From the NCBI GenBank assembly GCA_009746045.1, contig RPFO01002108.1:16001-80000 (forward strand): a DNA stretch of 64,000 nucleotides, written 5' to 3'. This document shows, piece by piece, positions 1 through 9,849 of this stretch. The first letter of the stretch is position 1, and each line of letters begins with the position of its first letter. Under the pieces are notes generated by a model. That model worked only from the letters and a program-made list of their open reading frames with translations. It did not search any database and was not told where the DNA came from. The stretch is from Mesostigma viride. Taxonomy: Eukaryota; Streptophyta; Mesostigmatophyceae; Mesostigmatales; Mesostigmataceae. Both the position numbers and the translations under genes were made by a program.

Positions 1-64
1 TGAAGTAGATAAGGTTTGGTATACGGAGAGTGAGCTAGATGGGTGTAGTCGCCTGCTGCAGGAA

Positions 65-71
65 TATAAAA
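65..71 (+). promoter_or_regulatory. TATA-box-like sequence upstream of the retroelement ORF
   Basis: TATAAAA lies 94 nt before the preferred ATG at 165. It is internal to the element, not in the LTR, so it could drive a separate transcript of this ORF. This is inference from motif and spacing only. Confidence 0.35.
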
Positions 72-164
72 CCCTGCACAAGCTCTAGTTGTAGGCCTTC
101 TCCTCTCTTATGTTATGTCTGCTGTCGACGGGTGGTTGGTTGTCCCCTCCCCTCCGCAGCCGTC

Positions 165-2453
165 ATGTCAGAGCCTACCCCTCCGGCTGAGAGCCCGCTG
201 CCGTCCCTGCCCCTACCGGACCCTGAGCTGTACTTCGAGGCCCTTCCGGGTCGTTGGGTTTCACGGTCTAGTTTCCCGGGTGGCGTCGTGCATCCGGCCC
301 TCCAGGCCCAGCATGCGGGCATAGTCCGGGCGGCTCTCTTCGGGGTCACGTGGTACGGTCCTTCCCCTGCTGAACCGCATCAGCTTGTTTTGCACGGATT
401 TGACGATGCCGGCCACTGTTTGCTAGAATGTGGCTCCAGCTGTCCAGCCCTGGGACAGATAGCTGCGATTCTCCAGTGCCCCAGGGTGTTTTCCTACCTT
501 TCTACCCCTGTGGGCCGCTCCTGCCTACGGGATGTGTTCCCCTGGCTTCCTGCCGAGGGTGATGCGGAGCTGGATGAGAACCCCTGCGACCTGTTACGGG
601 CCGTAGAGTTTATGGAGATAGCAGACCAGAACGCGGGTGTAGGATTTGGCGACCCTACCCCTACGGACGCGCCGGTAGAGGCGCAGTATTCCCCTGAGTA
701 TTCGGCCTCCCCTGCGGCGTCCTCCTCTTCAGTGTCGGCGCCTTCCCCTGTCCCGTCTTCACCGAGGTCGGTCCTGTGCGCATCGGTGGAGCCTACCCCT
801 TCGGGCTCTGGTCGTGAGCCTGATCCTCTTGCGGCGACAGTTTCTGCGATGCAGGCGCAGATCCAGTCCCTGACGGCGGCCTTCGGGGCCTTCATGGCGG
901 CCCAGGCGCACGCTCCAGCCACGCCAGGTGGGGTGTCTGTTGCAGCTGTGCCCCCTTCCCCTTCGGTCGCCTCGGCGTCTACGGTTCCCTCTGGTGCTGC
1001 AGCTCCTACGCCTTCGGCTACCGCTGCGCCTGCTACTGACGTACCTGCGCCTCGGCGCGAGTCCGCCGTCCCAGTGGCAGCGCCCGCCGCCGCCGCGTCC
1101 GAGCCGCCCACCACGTCAGCGCCGCCCTCGCGGGGTTTCTTCAGCGACCCGGGCGGTCTTCCCAGGCTTTGGGAGGGCGGTCCTCCGCAGAGGATCCCGG
1201 TGCCTGACTGGAGCTTGGACGGTAACCAGTCGTATGCCGGATTGCCTGTCCCCACGGGTCCTATTTTCAACATGTGGCCTGGTGGTGCTCCACCCCCAGA
1301 GACCGGCGCGCCAGTTGCGGAGGCGGGTCCGTCGCGACCCCCTGCGGCCTCGGGTCCGACGCGGCCCCCTGTTGTACCGGCACCTTCTGCGCCTGTGCCG
1401 GTTCCTACCCCTTCGTCGGCCCCTGCCCCTTCGGCCCCGCGGTCTTTGGCTGCGGTTGTTCGGTCCAGTGGCTCTGACCCGCGCGCCACCCGCGCTGCCG
1501 ATTCCCTTCGGGAGTTGTCAGAGGGCGATCGGGATCGGGCCCCTTCTGTGGTGCATGCGACTCCGGAGTCGCGCGACACGCCTGTCTTCGGGTATGGTAT
1601 GTCTGCGCTCGCTTGCCGCCAGTGTGACCTGCCGCGCGCCTCCGCCGAGCTGGCCATTTCGCCCATGTCCTACGGGTTCTCCCAGGTGTGTCGGGCGCCG
1701 CGGGACCGTAACCTACCAGTTGAGACTGATCGGCCTCCTTTCGACATGGTTATTTTGGCTGATCCGGTGTTCCAGGGTGAGATCCTGGTTCGGCGCGTCC
1801 TGTACCGCTGGGCGCGGCGCCACAATGACTTGGACACCTACGGCGGGTTCCAGTGGGCCTACCCTCCGCCTCTGGGCATTATGGCCTCAGATGCTCTTAC
1901 GGTAGATTTTCCTGCGGTGCCGGGTGCCACGTACAGCACCGTCCTTCAGCCCATCCTAGAGTGGGATGCCCGTCGTCCAGCGCCCATCCCGGGCCAGGGT
2001 TTGGACTCTCGGGGTCATCCTCCTCCCCGGGCTAGCGACTACCTTGAGACGTTCGGGTCGCGACAGTGTGCCCGCCGGTGGCGTTCCCGCGAGATTCGGC
2101 ACATCCGGTTGTGGCCGTCCAACGTGGAGCCCCTGGTAGATCTGTTTTTCCCGACGGGTATGCGCCCTCGGATCCGGTACCATCGCCTGCTCCTTCGGGC
2201 TCTCTGCCTGATCGCGGTAGAGCCTTTCCTACGCCTCTTTGCCTGCGGTTTCCTGGACTGGGCCCGGGGCCAGGTCGTTCTTACACAGCATAGGTACTAC
2301 TGGGCCTTCCTGGGACTTTTCCCTGACGGCGTGTGGGCCGATGTTTTCCTCACTGTAGATAGGCACGACAATGCTGAGGATGTGTCTCACTACCAGGCTT
2401 ACCTGGATGTCCTGCTGGCCTCCCGTGGTACCTACCAGACGGATGGCCATTAG
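165..2453 (+). CDS. Gag-like protein of an LTR retrotransposon (unrecognised family)
   Basis: This is an uninterrupted ORF of 762 aa from the ATG at 165. An in-frame ATG at 39 would add 42 Cys-rich residues that look like untranslated leader, so I prefer 165. Residues 1-170 form a compact N-terminal region. Residues about 180-480 are extremely rich in Pro, Ala, Ser and Thr, as in many Gag linkers. Residues about 490-762 look globular, with many Trp, Arg and aromatic residues. I see no CCHC zinc knuckle, no aspartic protease motif and no polymerase motif. The role as a structural (Gag) protein is inferred from its place in front of the polypurine tract and LTR. An envelope-like or accessory ORF is the alternative. 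The 390-aa ORF on the opposite strand (494-1666) is a compositional shadow. Confidence 0.5.
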   Translation: MSEPTPPAESPLPSLPLPDPELYFEALPGRWVSRSSFPGGVVHPALQAQHAGIVRAALFGVTWYGPSPAEPHQLVLHGFDDAGHCLLECGSSCPALGQIAAILQCPRVFSYLSTPVGRSCLRDVFPWLPAEGDAELDENPCDLLRAVEFMEIADQNAGVGFGDPTPTDAPVEAQYSPEYSASPAASSSSVSAPSPVPSSPRSVLCASVEPTPSGSGREPDPLAATVSAMQAQIQSLTAAFGAFMAAQAHAPATPGGVSVAAVPPSPSVASASTVPSGAAAPTPSATAAPATDVPAPRRESAVPVAAPAAAASEPPTTSAPPSRGFFSDPGGLPRLWEGGPPQRIPVPDWSLDGNQSYAGLPVPTGPIFNMWPGGAPPPETGAPVAEAGPSRPPAASGPTRPPVVPAPSAPVPVPTPSSAPAPSAPRSLAAVVRSSGSDPRATRAADSLRELSEGDRDRAPSVVHATPESRDTPVFGYGMSALACRQCDLPRASAELAISPMSYGFSQVCRAPRDRNLPVETDRPPFDMVILADPVFQGEILVRRVLYRWARRHNDLDTYGGFQWAYPPPLGIMASDALTVDFPAVPGATYSTVLQPILEWDARRPAPIPGQGLDSRGHPPPRASDYLETFGSRQCARRWRSREIRHIRLWPSNVEPLVDLFFPTGMRPRIRYHRLLLRALCLIAVEPFLRLFACGFLDWARGQVVLTQHRYYWAFLGLFPDGVWADVFLTVDRHDNAEDVSHYQAYLDVLLASRGTYQTDGH

Positions 2454-2811
2454 ATAGAGGGCCTTAGGCCCGACCTGAGGGTGTTGTCCCTCCGGTATGT
2501 AGAGTCGCCCTCATGTTCTGGCCAGTTGACTGGTCGTTCTTGGTCCTTGGTGCTGATTGGTTTACTCTGTGTGTCCTGCCCAGTGCCGTTCCCCCCGGCA
2601 AGGACTTTGTTCCAGGCAGTTAGGGGAACCTACCACCAGGCTTGGTGCTGGCTAACCCTACACCTCCAGGCGTGGTGGTGGAGACCGTGTGAACTATTGG
2701 TGCCTTGTATCTTGGATGGCCTGCTGACTGTGTTAGTGTGTGCTGGGTGCATTAGGTTTCCTACCCCTTGTTTTCCTCCCTGTGCGTAGGGAGAGGGCTC
2801 CCTACCTTTGT

Positions 2812-2822
2812 GGGGGGGGAGG
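2812..2822 (+). other. Polypurine tract
   Basis: A run of G and A directly abuts the TGTTACG start of the LTR. This is the expected plus-strand primer position and supports the LTR boundary at 2823. Confidence 0.7.
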
Positions 2823-3401
2823 TGTTACGTCGCGTAACAATTCGTTGTAGTTACGGACGTAAATTAGGTCTTTTGCCTCGGTTGTCCCTAGGTTTACGTT
2901 TAGGCTCCTACCGGGACATTATTGTCCTCGTAACAGTACTGTGGTACATTGGGTGCTGTTGGGCGCCGCGCCGCGTACTTTACTAGTGGTCCTTATCCTG
3001 TGGTAGAATGTAGTGGACCAGCGTGCATCAGTAGATGTAGTGGACCAGCGTGCATCTGTAGGCGAGGGCCATGTCGGCCCGAGCGTGTTGGACCGTTGGT
3101 GACCATTTATGCGCGTCCTACCCTTTGTGTGTGCACTCGGCGTGTGTTAAATGAATTAACACAATTATAGGCTTGGGTCACGGCAGTGTAGTTGTGTTTC
3201 CTTCCTCTATTCCTGGAGTAAACGGGTTTTGATAAATGGTTGTATGGCGTATTATAGTCGGTAACACTTACGTTAATGCATTGAGATCAGCTCCGTCACG
3301 TTCGTCTTTCGCCAGAGGGTTGAGTAGAGGAGGCCTGACCAGTTTAGGTAGTATCAGGCCCATTAGAGGTAGAGGCGGAGGTAGATATCCGCGGCGTAAC
3401 A
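2823..3401 (+). repeat. 3' LTR
   Basis: A 579-bp segment is bounded by perfect 7-bp inverted ends (TGTTACG and CGTAACA), giving the canonical TG...CA termini, with a purine tract immediately outside the left end. It contains a 27-bp direct repeat at 3008-3061. The second LTR is not in the window, so identity between LTRs and age cannot be judged. Confidence 0.75.
3008..3061 (+). repeat. Two tandem 27-bp units inside the LTR
   Basis: Units 3008-3034 and 3035-3061 differ by one base (TCAGTAG versus TCTGTAG at the end). Short repeats in the U3 part of an LTR often act as enhancer units. That role is only inferred here. Confidence 0.7.
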
Positions 3402-5769
3402 CCTACCTACCTCCCCTTTAAGTTAACGGTTTTTGAGGCTCTGTAACTTCTAACCTAGAGACCCCGGCCCTGGGGTTGCGACCAGTGGCAAACCGACATG
3501 CTTGTTTTCGCGAGATCTACTCGAATCCAGCATCATGATGTAAATTTTCTTGTTTTTTTCCACCCGCCATGGACTGAGTGCACTCCAGCACTTTTCACTT
3601 TGGCTGGCGCCGGGCGGCGCGATAGGCCAAACTCTGGAGTACGCTCATGTACGATTTTAGGGGGGGATGTCCCCCCTCCTCTTCTGAACGTACTGAGGCG
3701 CCTGGGCGGACACGTGCCGAATCGTCACGCGGCATGGAAATCAAATGAATTTTCCGCCATGAACACGTCTTCAGCAATCAGCACTCTTTCAGCCAGTTCG
3801 CCTTGCGCCGCGCCGGCCATGCACTCATGTTCTGTACGATCAGTGACTGCGTATCTTGAGTTGCGTAACTTTGCGTTGTCACAGGAGGGGTGGCATGGCC
3901 GGGCAAATTTCCTGCAACCGGAGAGGGTTGTCCCAGGGGCTCGATTTTCGCGGGGCCCATGGTTAACCGCGGTGTTGTCACTAGTCAAATGTTAGCCACT
4001 AGGTAACCAACAGGATCTTGTTGACTGGATCTCTGGCTGGACCCCCAGCAAGCAGAGATTTGGCTTGAGATCTCAAGGGCCGTCTAGGCGTCTACCGTCA
4101 CGTGCAATGTCGGACGCTGACGTGCCACGTGTTTTCAACATTCTTTCGACATCGGGTTTTTGCCCAGGGCTGCCGCCGCGCCGCGCCTTCGGGCGTTTAG
4201 GCCGTCCTTTTCGCGCCCCAAAACACGCCATCCCAGGTCCGGAAATCCGAAGCCCTGATAAGCCAAGGGCGTTGGAGGACCTCTCGAGGCATATTCAGAT
4301 TCCGAATGGTAATTGAACCATCGAAAGGACCATGCAAAGCGGCCGTTACATTACACCATGTATACCGGTATAGATCTGCCGTAACTGCTCCTGAGCCTCC
4401 TGGAAAAATATGCCACGCAAGTATCCCCGTGTTCCAGCATAGGATTCGTCGGTTACAAAGGAATGACGACGGCGCGTCGCTCCGTCAGCAATGCCAATTG
4501 CCACAATGCCATGCAAGCTCAAAATCCCTATTTTGGCGAGCACGATAGGCGCAGTTTGGAGCTCACCTCATCGAGGAAATCGTCGGTCTGCCTTATGAAA
4601 TATCGGCAAAGTCAAAGCCATTACAAGCACTCTCTTTCAGACTTCAAAGAAAATGACGTGCGTTTCTCCTCGCTGTACCAGCATTCCGTCGTCCGACATT
4701 TTCGGTGAGCGCGAGATCGCAAGATCGCCGCGTTCCCCCTTTCTCGGGAGTGCTGTCCAACAAAAGAAAGAAGTACTCAATCAAAAATCGGCCGCGGGAA
4801 CTCCCACCCGCGCTCTTTTATTCAGGGAAGCTCCGCTAACCAATAAGGTTAGCAGCCTACCCTGGAATCTTGGAATGGTGGCCGGTCTGCTTGACAAGCC
4901 AAAGCCTTCTGCTGCCTTCTCGTCCGCAGGAGCTGGAGTGCCCGATCTTAAGGGACTCGGCTTTGATGAAGAGAAGATTCGGCGTTTAGAAGCCGAGCTA
5001 GGCGGAGCCTTTGCCGATGGGGGGGAAATGTACCACTCCCATCTAGCAGAAAGAATGGCCAGCCCCCGAGGAGGGCATTAAAGAAACTGCTGGCTTAACC
5101 AGAATCTTCCACGTTGGGCGAGATTCGTCAAGTTTGCCTTTTGCAATCGTGGGAGCAGGTGCACGCCACCGTCGCAGCTCAAAACTCTGTACAGCGCCCT
5201 TAATTTTTCTGTACAGTGCGTCTTCGAGAGAAAAACAAAAGACACGGTGTTGAAATGGCCCAGCTATAATATGGGCCGGTCTTGCCGCTGCCATTATTTA
5301 TTCAGTATTATTCAGCTGCATGGTTTCATGGGCTTTCGCCCCATGTTATGTACAGTATGCTTACACTTCGACGCCATCCAAGGACCCTGGTGTGAGCTGC
5401 TTGAGCAGCGCCACTTGTGTGAGGTTATTGATGGAATCAACCAATTTCTTTGGCCAGTCGTGATTGGCCACGATGTGCAGAACACCTTTTATTTATTGTT
5501 TCACCTGTACTTTTCTACACTGAACGAGAATGATCTGTTTCTTACTAAGGTAGTTATCATGTTAGTTAACGATGGGTACATCAACCTGCCAATTCGTGGA
5601 GTTACAACACTAAGCGATTGGACATATGCTGCGCCTGGTATACATGAGCAAGTTGACGTGTAAAGTAGTACTTATTTGGTTGAGCTCGATCATAATTAAC
5701 AGTATAAATTCCTATGTATTTCACTTGTGCTGCTGCAAAATAACAGCATAGTATTAATTAATTCTTCCT
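3402..5769. other. No gene recognised
   Basis: The flank of the LTR holds only moderate ORFs, such as 4653-5081 (142 aa) and 5247-5663 (138 aa), both on +. Neither shows a recognisable domain, splice-supported neighbours or repeat structure. I cannot exclude exons of an unrecognised gene. Confidence 0.5.
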
Positions 5770-7427
5770 GGCTGGTGTTGTCCTCGCCTTCAGCTCGCCG
5801 CTCTCTTCTCCCTCCTTCAGCGCTCTGCCGACGACCTCTGGGTCCCCTTCCCCTTGACCGAAGCCACCTTCCACTTCATCCTTCAGGAGGCCATCGAGCA
5901 GCACATGACCCCCCTCGCCGCAGATGTGGCAGCCATCGGCTGGCTGCCGACTTCCCCACCATCTCCACCGCCACTCCACCCCCCACAACCAAACTCCGTG
6001 ACATCGACAAGCGCCTCAAGGACAACGCCATCGCCATCGAGTGCCTGCAAAACACCGTGCGCAGGCCTCACCGCCCAGGTGGTGAAGGACATTGCTGCCA
6101 AGCATGCCCCCGCTGGCCCAGCAGGCGATGCTCCTATAGGCGAAGCTCCCCCGCAGACCTGGGCTGGGCACCACGCACTGCTCGAACCACATCACCACCA
6201 CCGGCCACCACCACCGCCATCGCCGCAAGTGAGCCAAGCAACAGACGCTGGGACCTCCGCGAGGAGGCTGAGCTCGACAAGCGCAGCCATTACGTCATCG
6301 TAAAACACTTCAACCTGCTGGAAGGTGAGAACTCTGAGAAGCTTGAACAGGCGTTTGCGGACAAAATCCAAGTGCCCCCGTGGCCCTCATTGGTGAGCTC
6401 AAGCTGGATGCCCTCCGCCTTCCCCGGTCGCGATGGGACCGCCCCCGCTGCTGCTCGATCACCTTTGAGCACAAGCTTTCGAAGTGTTCCTCAAGCGCCG
6501 CAAGCGGCTCGTGATCGATGACTACCTACACGCTGGAAGACGACTTGACCCTGGCGCAGCGCAACAACGGCGGCGGGAGCTATGGCCGACCTATACCTCC
6601 AGCTCCGGCAGGCAGCCGGAAGGGAAGAAGCCGGTATATATAATGGAGGGGGGCGGTCATCTACGTCGACCACAAGCCCTAGCCAGCAGGTGACCCCCGC
6701 TGCCCCAGCACCCTCAGCAACCCCAGCCGAGGGGACTATAGCAGTAACTAGTAGTGTAGAATAGTAAGGCTAAGCGAGGCGTGGACACTCACGGAAACAC
6801 TGGCAGCTAAGCTAGACGGCACGGTTTACAGGATGCTCCGACAGGTCCTGAACGTAAGGTTTTCCAAGCGCCCGTCATTAGAGTATTTGTATCAGGGCAT
6901 GCCTCGTATTTCGGACGAGATTAGACAGGGTAGGATAGCATTTGCATAGGACACCTTGCTCGCACCAGCCAGGTCGACACCGCCCTTGGTCTGGCAGGCC
7001 CCCAGCGGCTTGGCTAGCCAGGGCGGCATATTCTGACCTGGCCTGGCCCCAAGGGCATTCCCAAAAGGGTAGGGAAACATGTCATGAACTACATCCAGAT
7101 GTTGCTGGACAACCTAGTGGTCAGTCCCATGCAGCCCAGTTTGAACACCGCATCCACTCTCTCTCCCTTCTTTGGACTGCCATGCAGAACAAGACGCGGT
7201 GGCAGAAGATTGTCAAGGCTCACACGCCAGCCCCTGTGGGCAAGCCACCTCCCCCCAAGAGGCGGCGGCGTTTTGATGAGTAGTCATAGTCAGGATTTTT
7301 CTAGACTAGATAGCTTAGAGTTAGGTTAGTTCGATTACGCGGCTCCTTCCACTCCACCCATCCATCAAGGAATATGTGCTACATGATCTCCCAACGGAGG
7401 CATGTTATACTTTAATTTAATTTTTAA
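5770..7427 (+). mobile_element. Internally deleted LINE (ORF1 fused to 3' end of ORF2)
   Basis: Positions 5770-6760 carry a frameshifted copy of the same ORF1 found inverted at 8054-9576. Shared blocks include LQEAxEQHxxPLAADVAA, RDIDxRLKDNA and EGENSEKL. From about 6766 the sequence jumps to the ORF2 C-terminus, with matches to the copies at 12.2 kb and 46.6 kb: YQGMP with IRQ, and a final PVGKPPPPK block with stop at 7281-7283. The endonuclease and reverse transcriptase are missing, so this is an internal deletion derivative. It ends in the family 3' hairpin (7382-7404) and a TTTAA-type tail at 7410-7427. Confidence 0.7.
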
Positions 7428-7439
7428 GGCTAAACCAAC

Positions 7440-7625
7440 GTCGCCATTGAATTGAATTGAATTGTAACATAACTCCGTTGGGAGTATATGTAGCACATAG
7501 CCCTTGAGAGGGGGCATATGGCCTATCATACATCCTAAGCTACTTCCTGCAAGGGTGGGGATGTAAAGGACCCTTGCTCTAGGTGCACCAGGGCACGTGC
7601 ATCCCCATGATCTTCAAGCTAACGT
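7440..7625 (-). mobile_element. SINE-like element A, copy 1
   Basis: Read on the minus strand, this matches 47784-47968 over most of its length: the GTGCCCTGGTGCACCTAGAG head, a CCACCCTTGCAGGAAGTAG block, a CATATGCCCC block and the hairpin with CAAC loop at 7467-7491. It then has an ATTCA-repeat tail at 7446-7465. Its tail lies tail-to-tail with the LINE ending at 7427. No ORF. A SINE that borrows the LINE 3' end is the likely interpretation. Confidence 0.7.
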
Positions 7626-8013
7626 CGCCATGTACATGTATGATCACTGGGAGACGACCAGCGCAGGCCAGAAGTCGGAAGAATCCGGACCATCTCGAGC
7701 TTGCCGTTATCTTGTCCGCGTTTTCGAGTCGTTCAGGATGATAAATATGAATGGAGATGGAAATGTGTAGCCTTGTGCATTGAAATTATTAATTCATTAA
7801 CCCGTGTTTTTTTAAATTAGAACGCGATGTATCGCGTTGTAAGCTTTTTTTAGAACGCGTATAGCACCTAGAAGGAAAGTTTTTTTCATGGTCATGTATA
7901 TACTTTCCTGAAAGCCCATAAATCAAAGTTTTTTTTGAGCTACTCAGACCTACAACATGCTAATTCATTATCTTACGTAGGCCACGAGCCACGAGCCACG
8001 AGGTAGCCATGGC
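7626..8013. other. AT-rich spacer, nothing recognised
   Basis: This segment has T-runs and low GC and holds no ORF or repeat that I recognise, apart from a short CACGAGC direct repeat at 7982-8002. Confidence 0.5.
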
Positions 8014-9711
8014 TGACGGCGGAGCTCATAACTTTCACGTTTGAGCACCGAATTCAGCCGGTAATATCACAATCGCTTCGGTATTCCCCTAAGCTGGGCT
8101 GTCTGGAGCTGTGGAGGTGCTGGGGCCGCGGGGGTCGCGTGCCACCTGGAGCTTGTGGCCGATGTAGACAGTGGCCGCCCCCTTCCAGTACACCGGCTGC
8201 CCCGCCGCGGTCTGCCGGAGCTGGAGCCGGTACTAGGTCGGCCATAGCTCCCGTCGCCATTGTTGGCTGCGCCAGGGTCAAGTCGTCGTCCAGCCGGGTG
8301 AAGGGAGTCTTCTCGAGCCCGGCTTGCGGCGCCCTGAGAAAAGAAATCTTGTCCGCCGGGTTCTTAAAGGTGGGAAGAAGCGGGGACGCCCCTGCCTTCC
8401 CCAGCGGGCGCGGGGAAGACGGTTGGCGACCAGCTCGATCTCACCAGTAAGGCCCATGCGACCAAGGATGTCTCTCTCAAACGCACGTGCAAGCTTCTCG
8501 GAATTCTCACCTTCCACCAGGTCGAAGTTCTTGACGTTGAGGCTGCGCTTGGCGAGCTCGGCCTCCTCGCGGAGGTCGAGCGTCTGCTGCTGGAGCTGTG
8601 CTGCGACGGCGGAGGTGCCGGTGGAGGCACCGGCGGTGTGTTGCTTAACACAGGGTTAAGCATGGCCGCCCAGGCCTGGGTGGGAGGAGCATTGCGGATG
8701 GGGCGGCCCGCCAGGCCAGCGGGGGCTGACCTTGGCGGCAAACGTCCTTCACCGCCTGGGCGATGAGGCCTGCGGTGTTTTGCAGGACCTTGATGGCGAA
8801 TCATGGCGTTGTCCTTGAGGCGCTGGTCGATGTCGCGGAGCTGGGGCCGGTGATGGCGTCGGAGGTGGCCAGGTGGTGGCGGTGGAGACGAGGAGGGTGG
8901 AGGTGGCGGTGGAGCTTGGTGGAGAGGACGGGGAGATCGGCAGTCAGTGTGCTGCCCATGGCCGCCACATCTGCAGCGAGGGGGGCCACGTGCTGCTCGA
9001 GGGCCTCCTGAAGGAGTGAGCGGATGGAGGATTCGGTCAAGGTGGTGGTGTCAGATGGGCTTGGGGGGCCAGAGCTCCTCAAGGGAGCGTCCAAGGAGTG
9101 ATCCTCGGAGGGATCAAGAAGAGGACGTATTGCTGGAGGTGCATGGGGTCGGCGGGTGGACGTGTGGATGTGGTTGTCGAATGCCGGGCGCCTCTGAAGG
9201 AAAGCATTGTTCAAAACGGCGGCCTTGGTGGGAAAGCTGCTTGCACAGTTCAAGAAGCGAGGCGTGCGATCCCCAGAACACGTAGCTCAGGAGCTTGTCG
9301 TGGGTGAGCTTGTCAAAAAAGCCGGGCTGGCTGGCATCAAAGTCGAACTCTTCCCAGGTCGGCTCGCAGCAGGGCGACTGCATGCGCTTGGGCTCAGGCG
9401 ACGCTGCGGGTGAGGCGAGCCCGGCCACGCGGGGGCTGGGCGACCACTAGAGCTTGGCTAGTGGCGCCGCTGCCTTCTGGGCCACAGGGCGAAGCTGCAG
9501 CCGGAGCTGCAGACTCATTTTCAGGGCTGAGCGCAGCCGCCAGGCTGCGCTGCGCGGAGGAGCGTTTGCTCGCCATATATTGCGTAATAGCTTCGGAAAA
9601 TTATATCAGCGTACACGTACGTGCGTCTTAGAAAGACGAAGCGATTGCATGTGATATTCACAGCCGAATCAGTCCGGTGCCCAAACGTGAAAGTTATGAG
9701 CTCCGCCGTCA
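8014..9711. mobile_element. Element with ~65-80-bp terminal inverted repeats enclosing LINE ORF1-like sequence
   Basis: The left end (8014-8077, starting TGACGGCGGAGCTCATAAC) is repeated in inverted orientation at 9641-9711 with a few indels. Weaker pairing continues inward to about 8093 and 9628. Between the ends lies the minus-strand ORF1-like pseudogene and little else. I see no transposase. A non-autonomous DNA element that captured retrotransposon sequence (like a Pack-type element) fits. So does a fold-back created by inverted insertion. Both flanks carry AGCCATG close to the repeats, but offset from them, so a target-site duplication is not secured. Confidence 0.6.
8054..9576 (-). pseudogene. 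LINE ORF1-like protein, frameshifted
   Basis: Starting from the ATG at 9576, the protein runs through three frames: 9576-9394, 9428-9114 and 9253-8801, then on to about 8054. Visible parts are an Ala/Ser-rich N-terminus and an unusual block at 9350-9210 with FDFDASQPGFFDKL and LLSYVFWGSHASLLEL. These are followed by LLQEALEQHVAPLAADVAA, then RDIDQRLKDNA, then a C-terminal block with FTFKNPADKISFLRA and LDDDLTLAQ. The last block resembles the RRM/C-terminal part of L1-type ORF1 proteins in style, but this is weak. The plus-strand copy at 5770-6760 is homologous. Frameshifts show that it is not functional as read. Confidence 0.55.
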
Positions 9712-9793
9712 CTGCTCAAGCCATGCATATGGCGCTACGTATACTCGTGGAGTCATGGCTGCCTGAACATGCCGGCTAGGCCACTTCCATTCC

Positions 9794-9845
9794 ATGCCAG
9801 GCATTAATTAATTAATTATTTAATTAATTGATTAATTAATTAATG
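9794..9845. repeat. TTAA-repeat tract
   Basis: An imperfect TTAA-unit run of about 50 bp. The same unit forms the tails of the LINE and SINE copies elsewhere, so this may be the tail of a lost element or the target of the LINE that follows. Confidence 0.6.
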
Positions 9846-9849
9846 CATG

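Larger units (their letters stand above)
1..3401 (+). mobile_element. LTR retrotransposon, 3' portion
   Basis: A long ORF (165-2453) is followed by about 360 nt of non-coding sequence, a purine tract ending at 2822 and a 579-bp repeat that starts TGTTACG and ends CGTAACA. This order (ORF, polypurine tract, LTR) is that of the 3' half of an LTR retrotransposon on the + strand. No protease, reverse transcriptase or integrase is visible in the part inside the window. The 5' LTR, if present, lies before position 1, so the target-site duplication cannot be tested. The element may be non-autonomous, or pol may lie upstream. Confidence 0.75.

Noticed and set aside
494-1666. 390-aa ORF on minus
   Set aside because: Antisense to the Pro/Ala/Ser-rich part of the gag-like ORF. 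Its Gly/Ala/Glu composition is a mirror of that region.
4653-5081. 142-aa ORF with an acidic C-terminal part
   Set aside because: No recognisable domain and no matching splice context. An exon of an unknown gene is possible but unsupported.
9794-9845. Replication origin or regulatory AT tract
   Set aside because: TTAA tracts here are the tails of LINE/SINE copies elsewhere in the window, which explains this one better.
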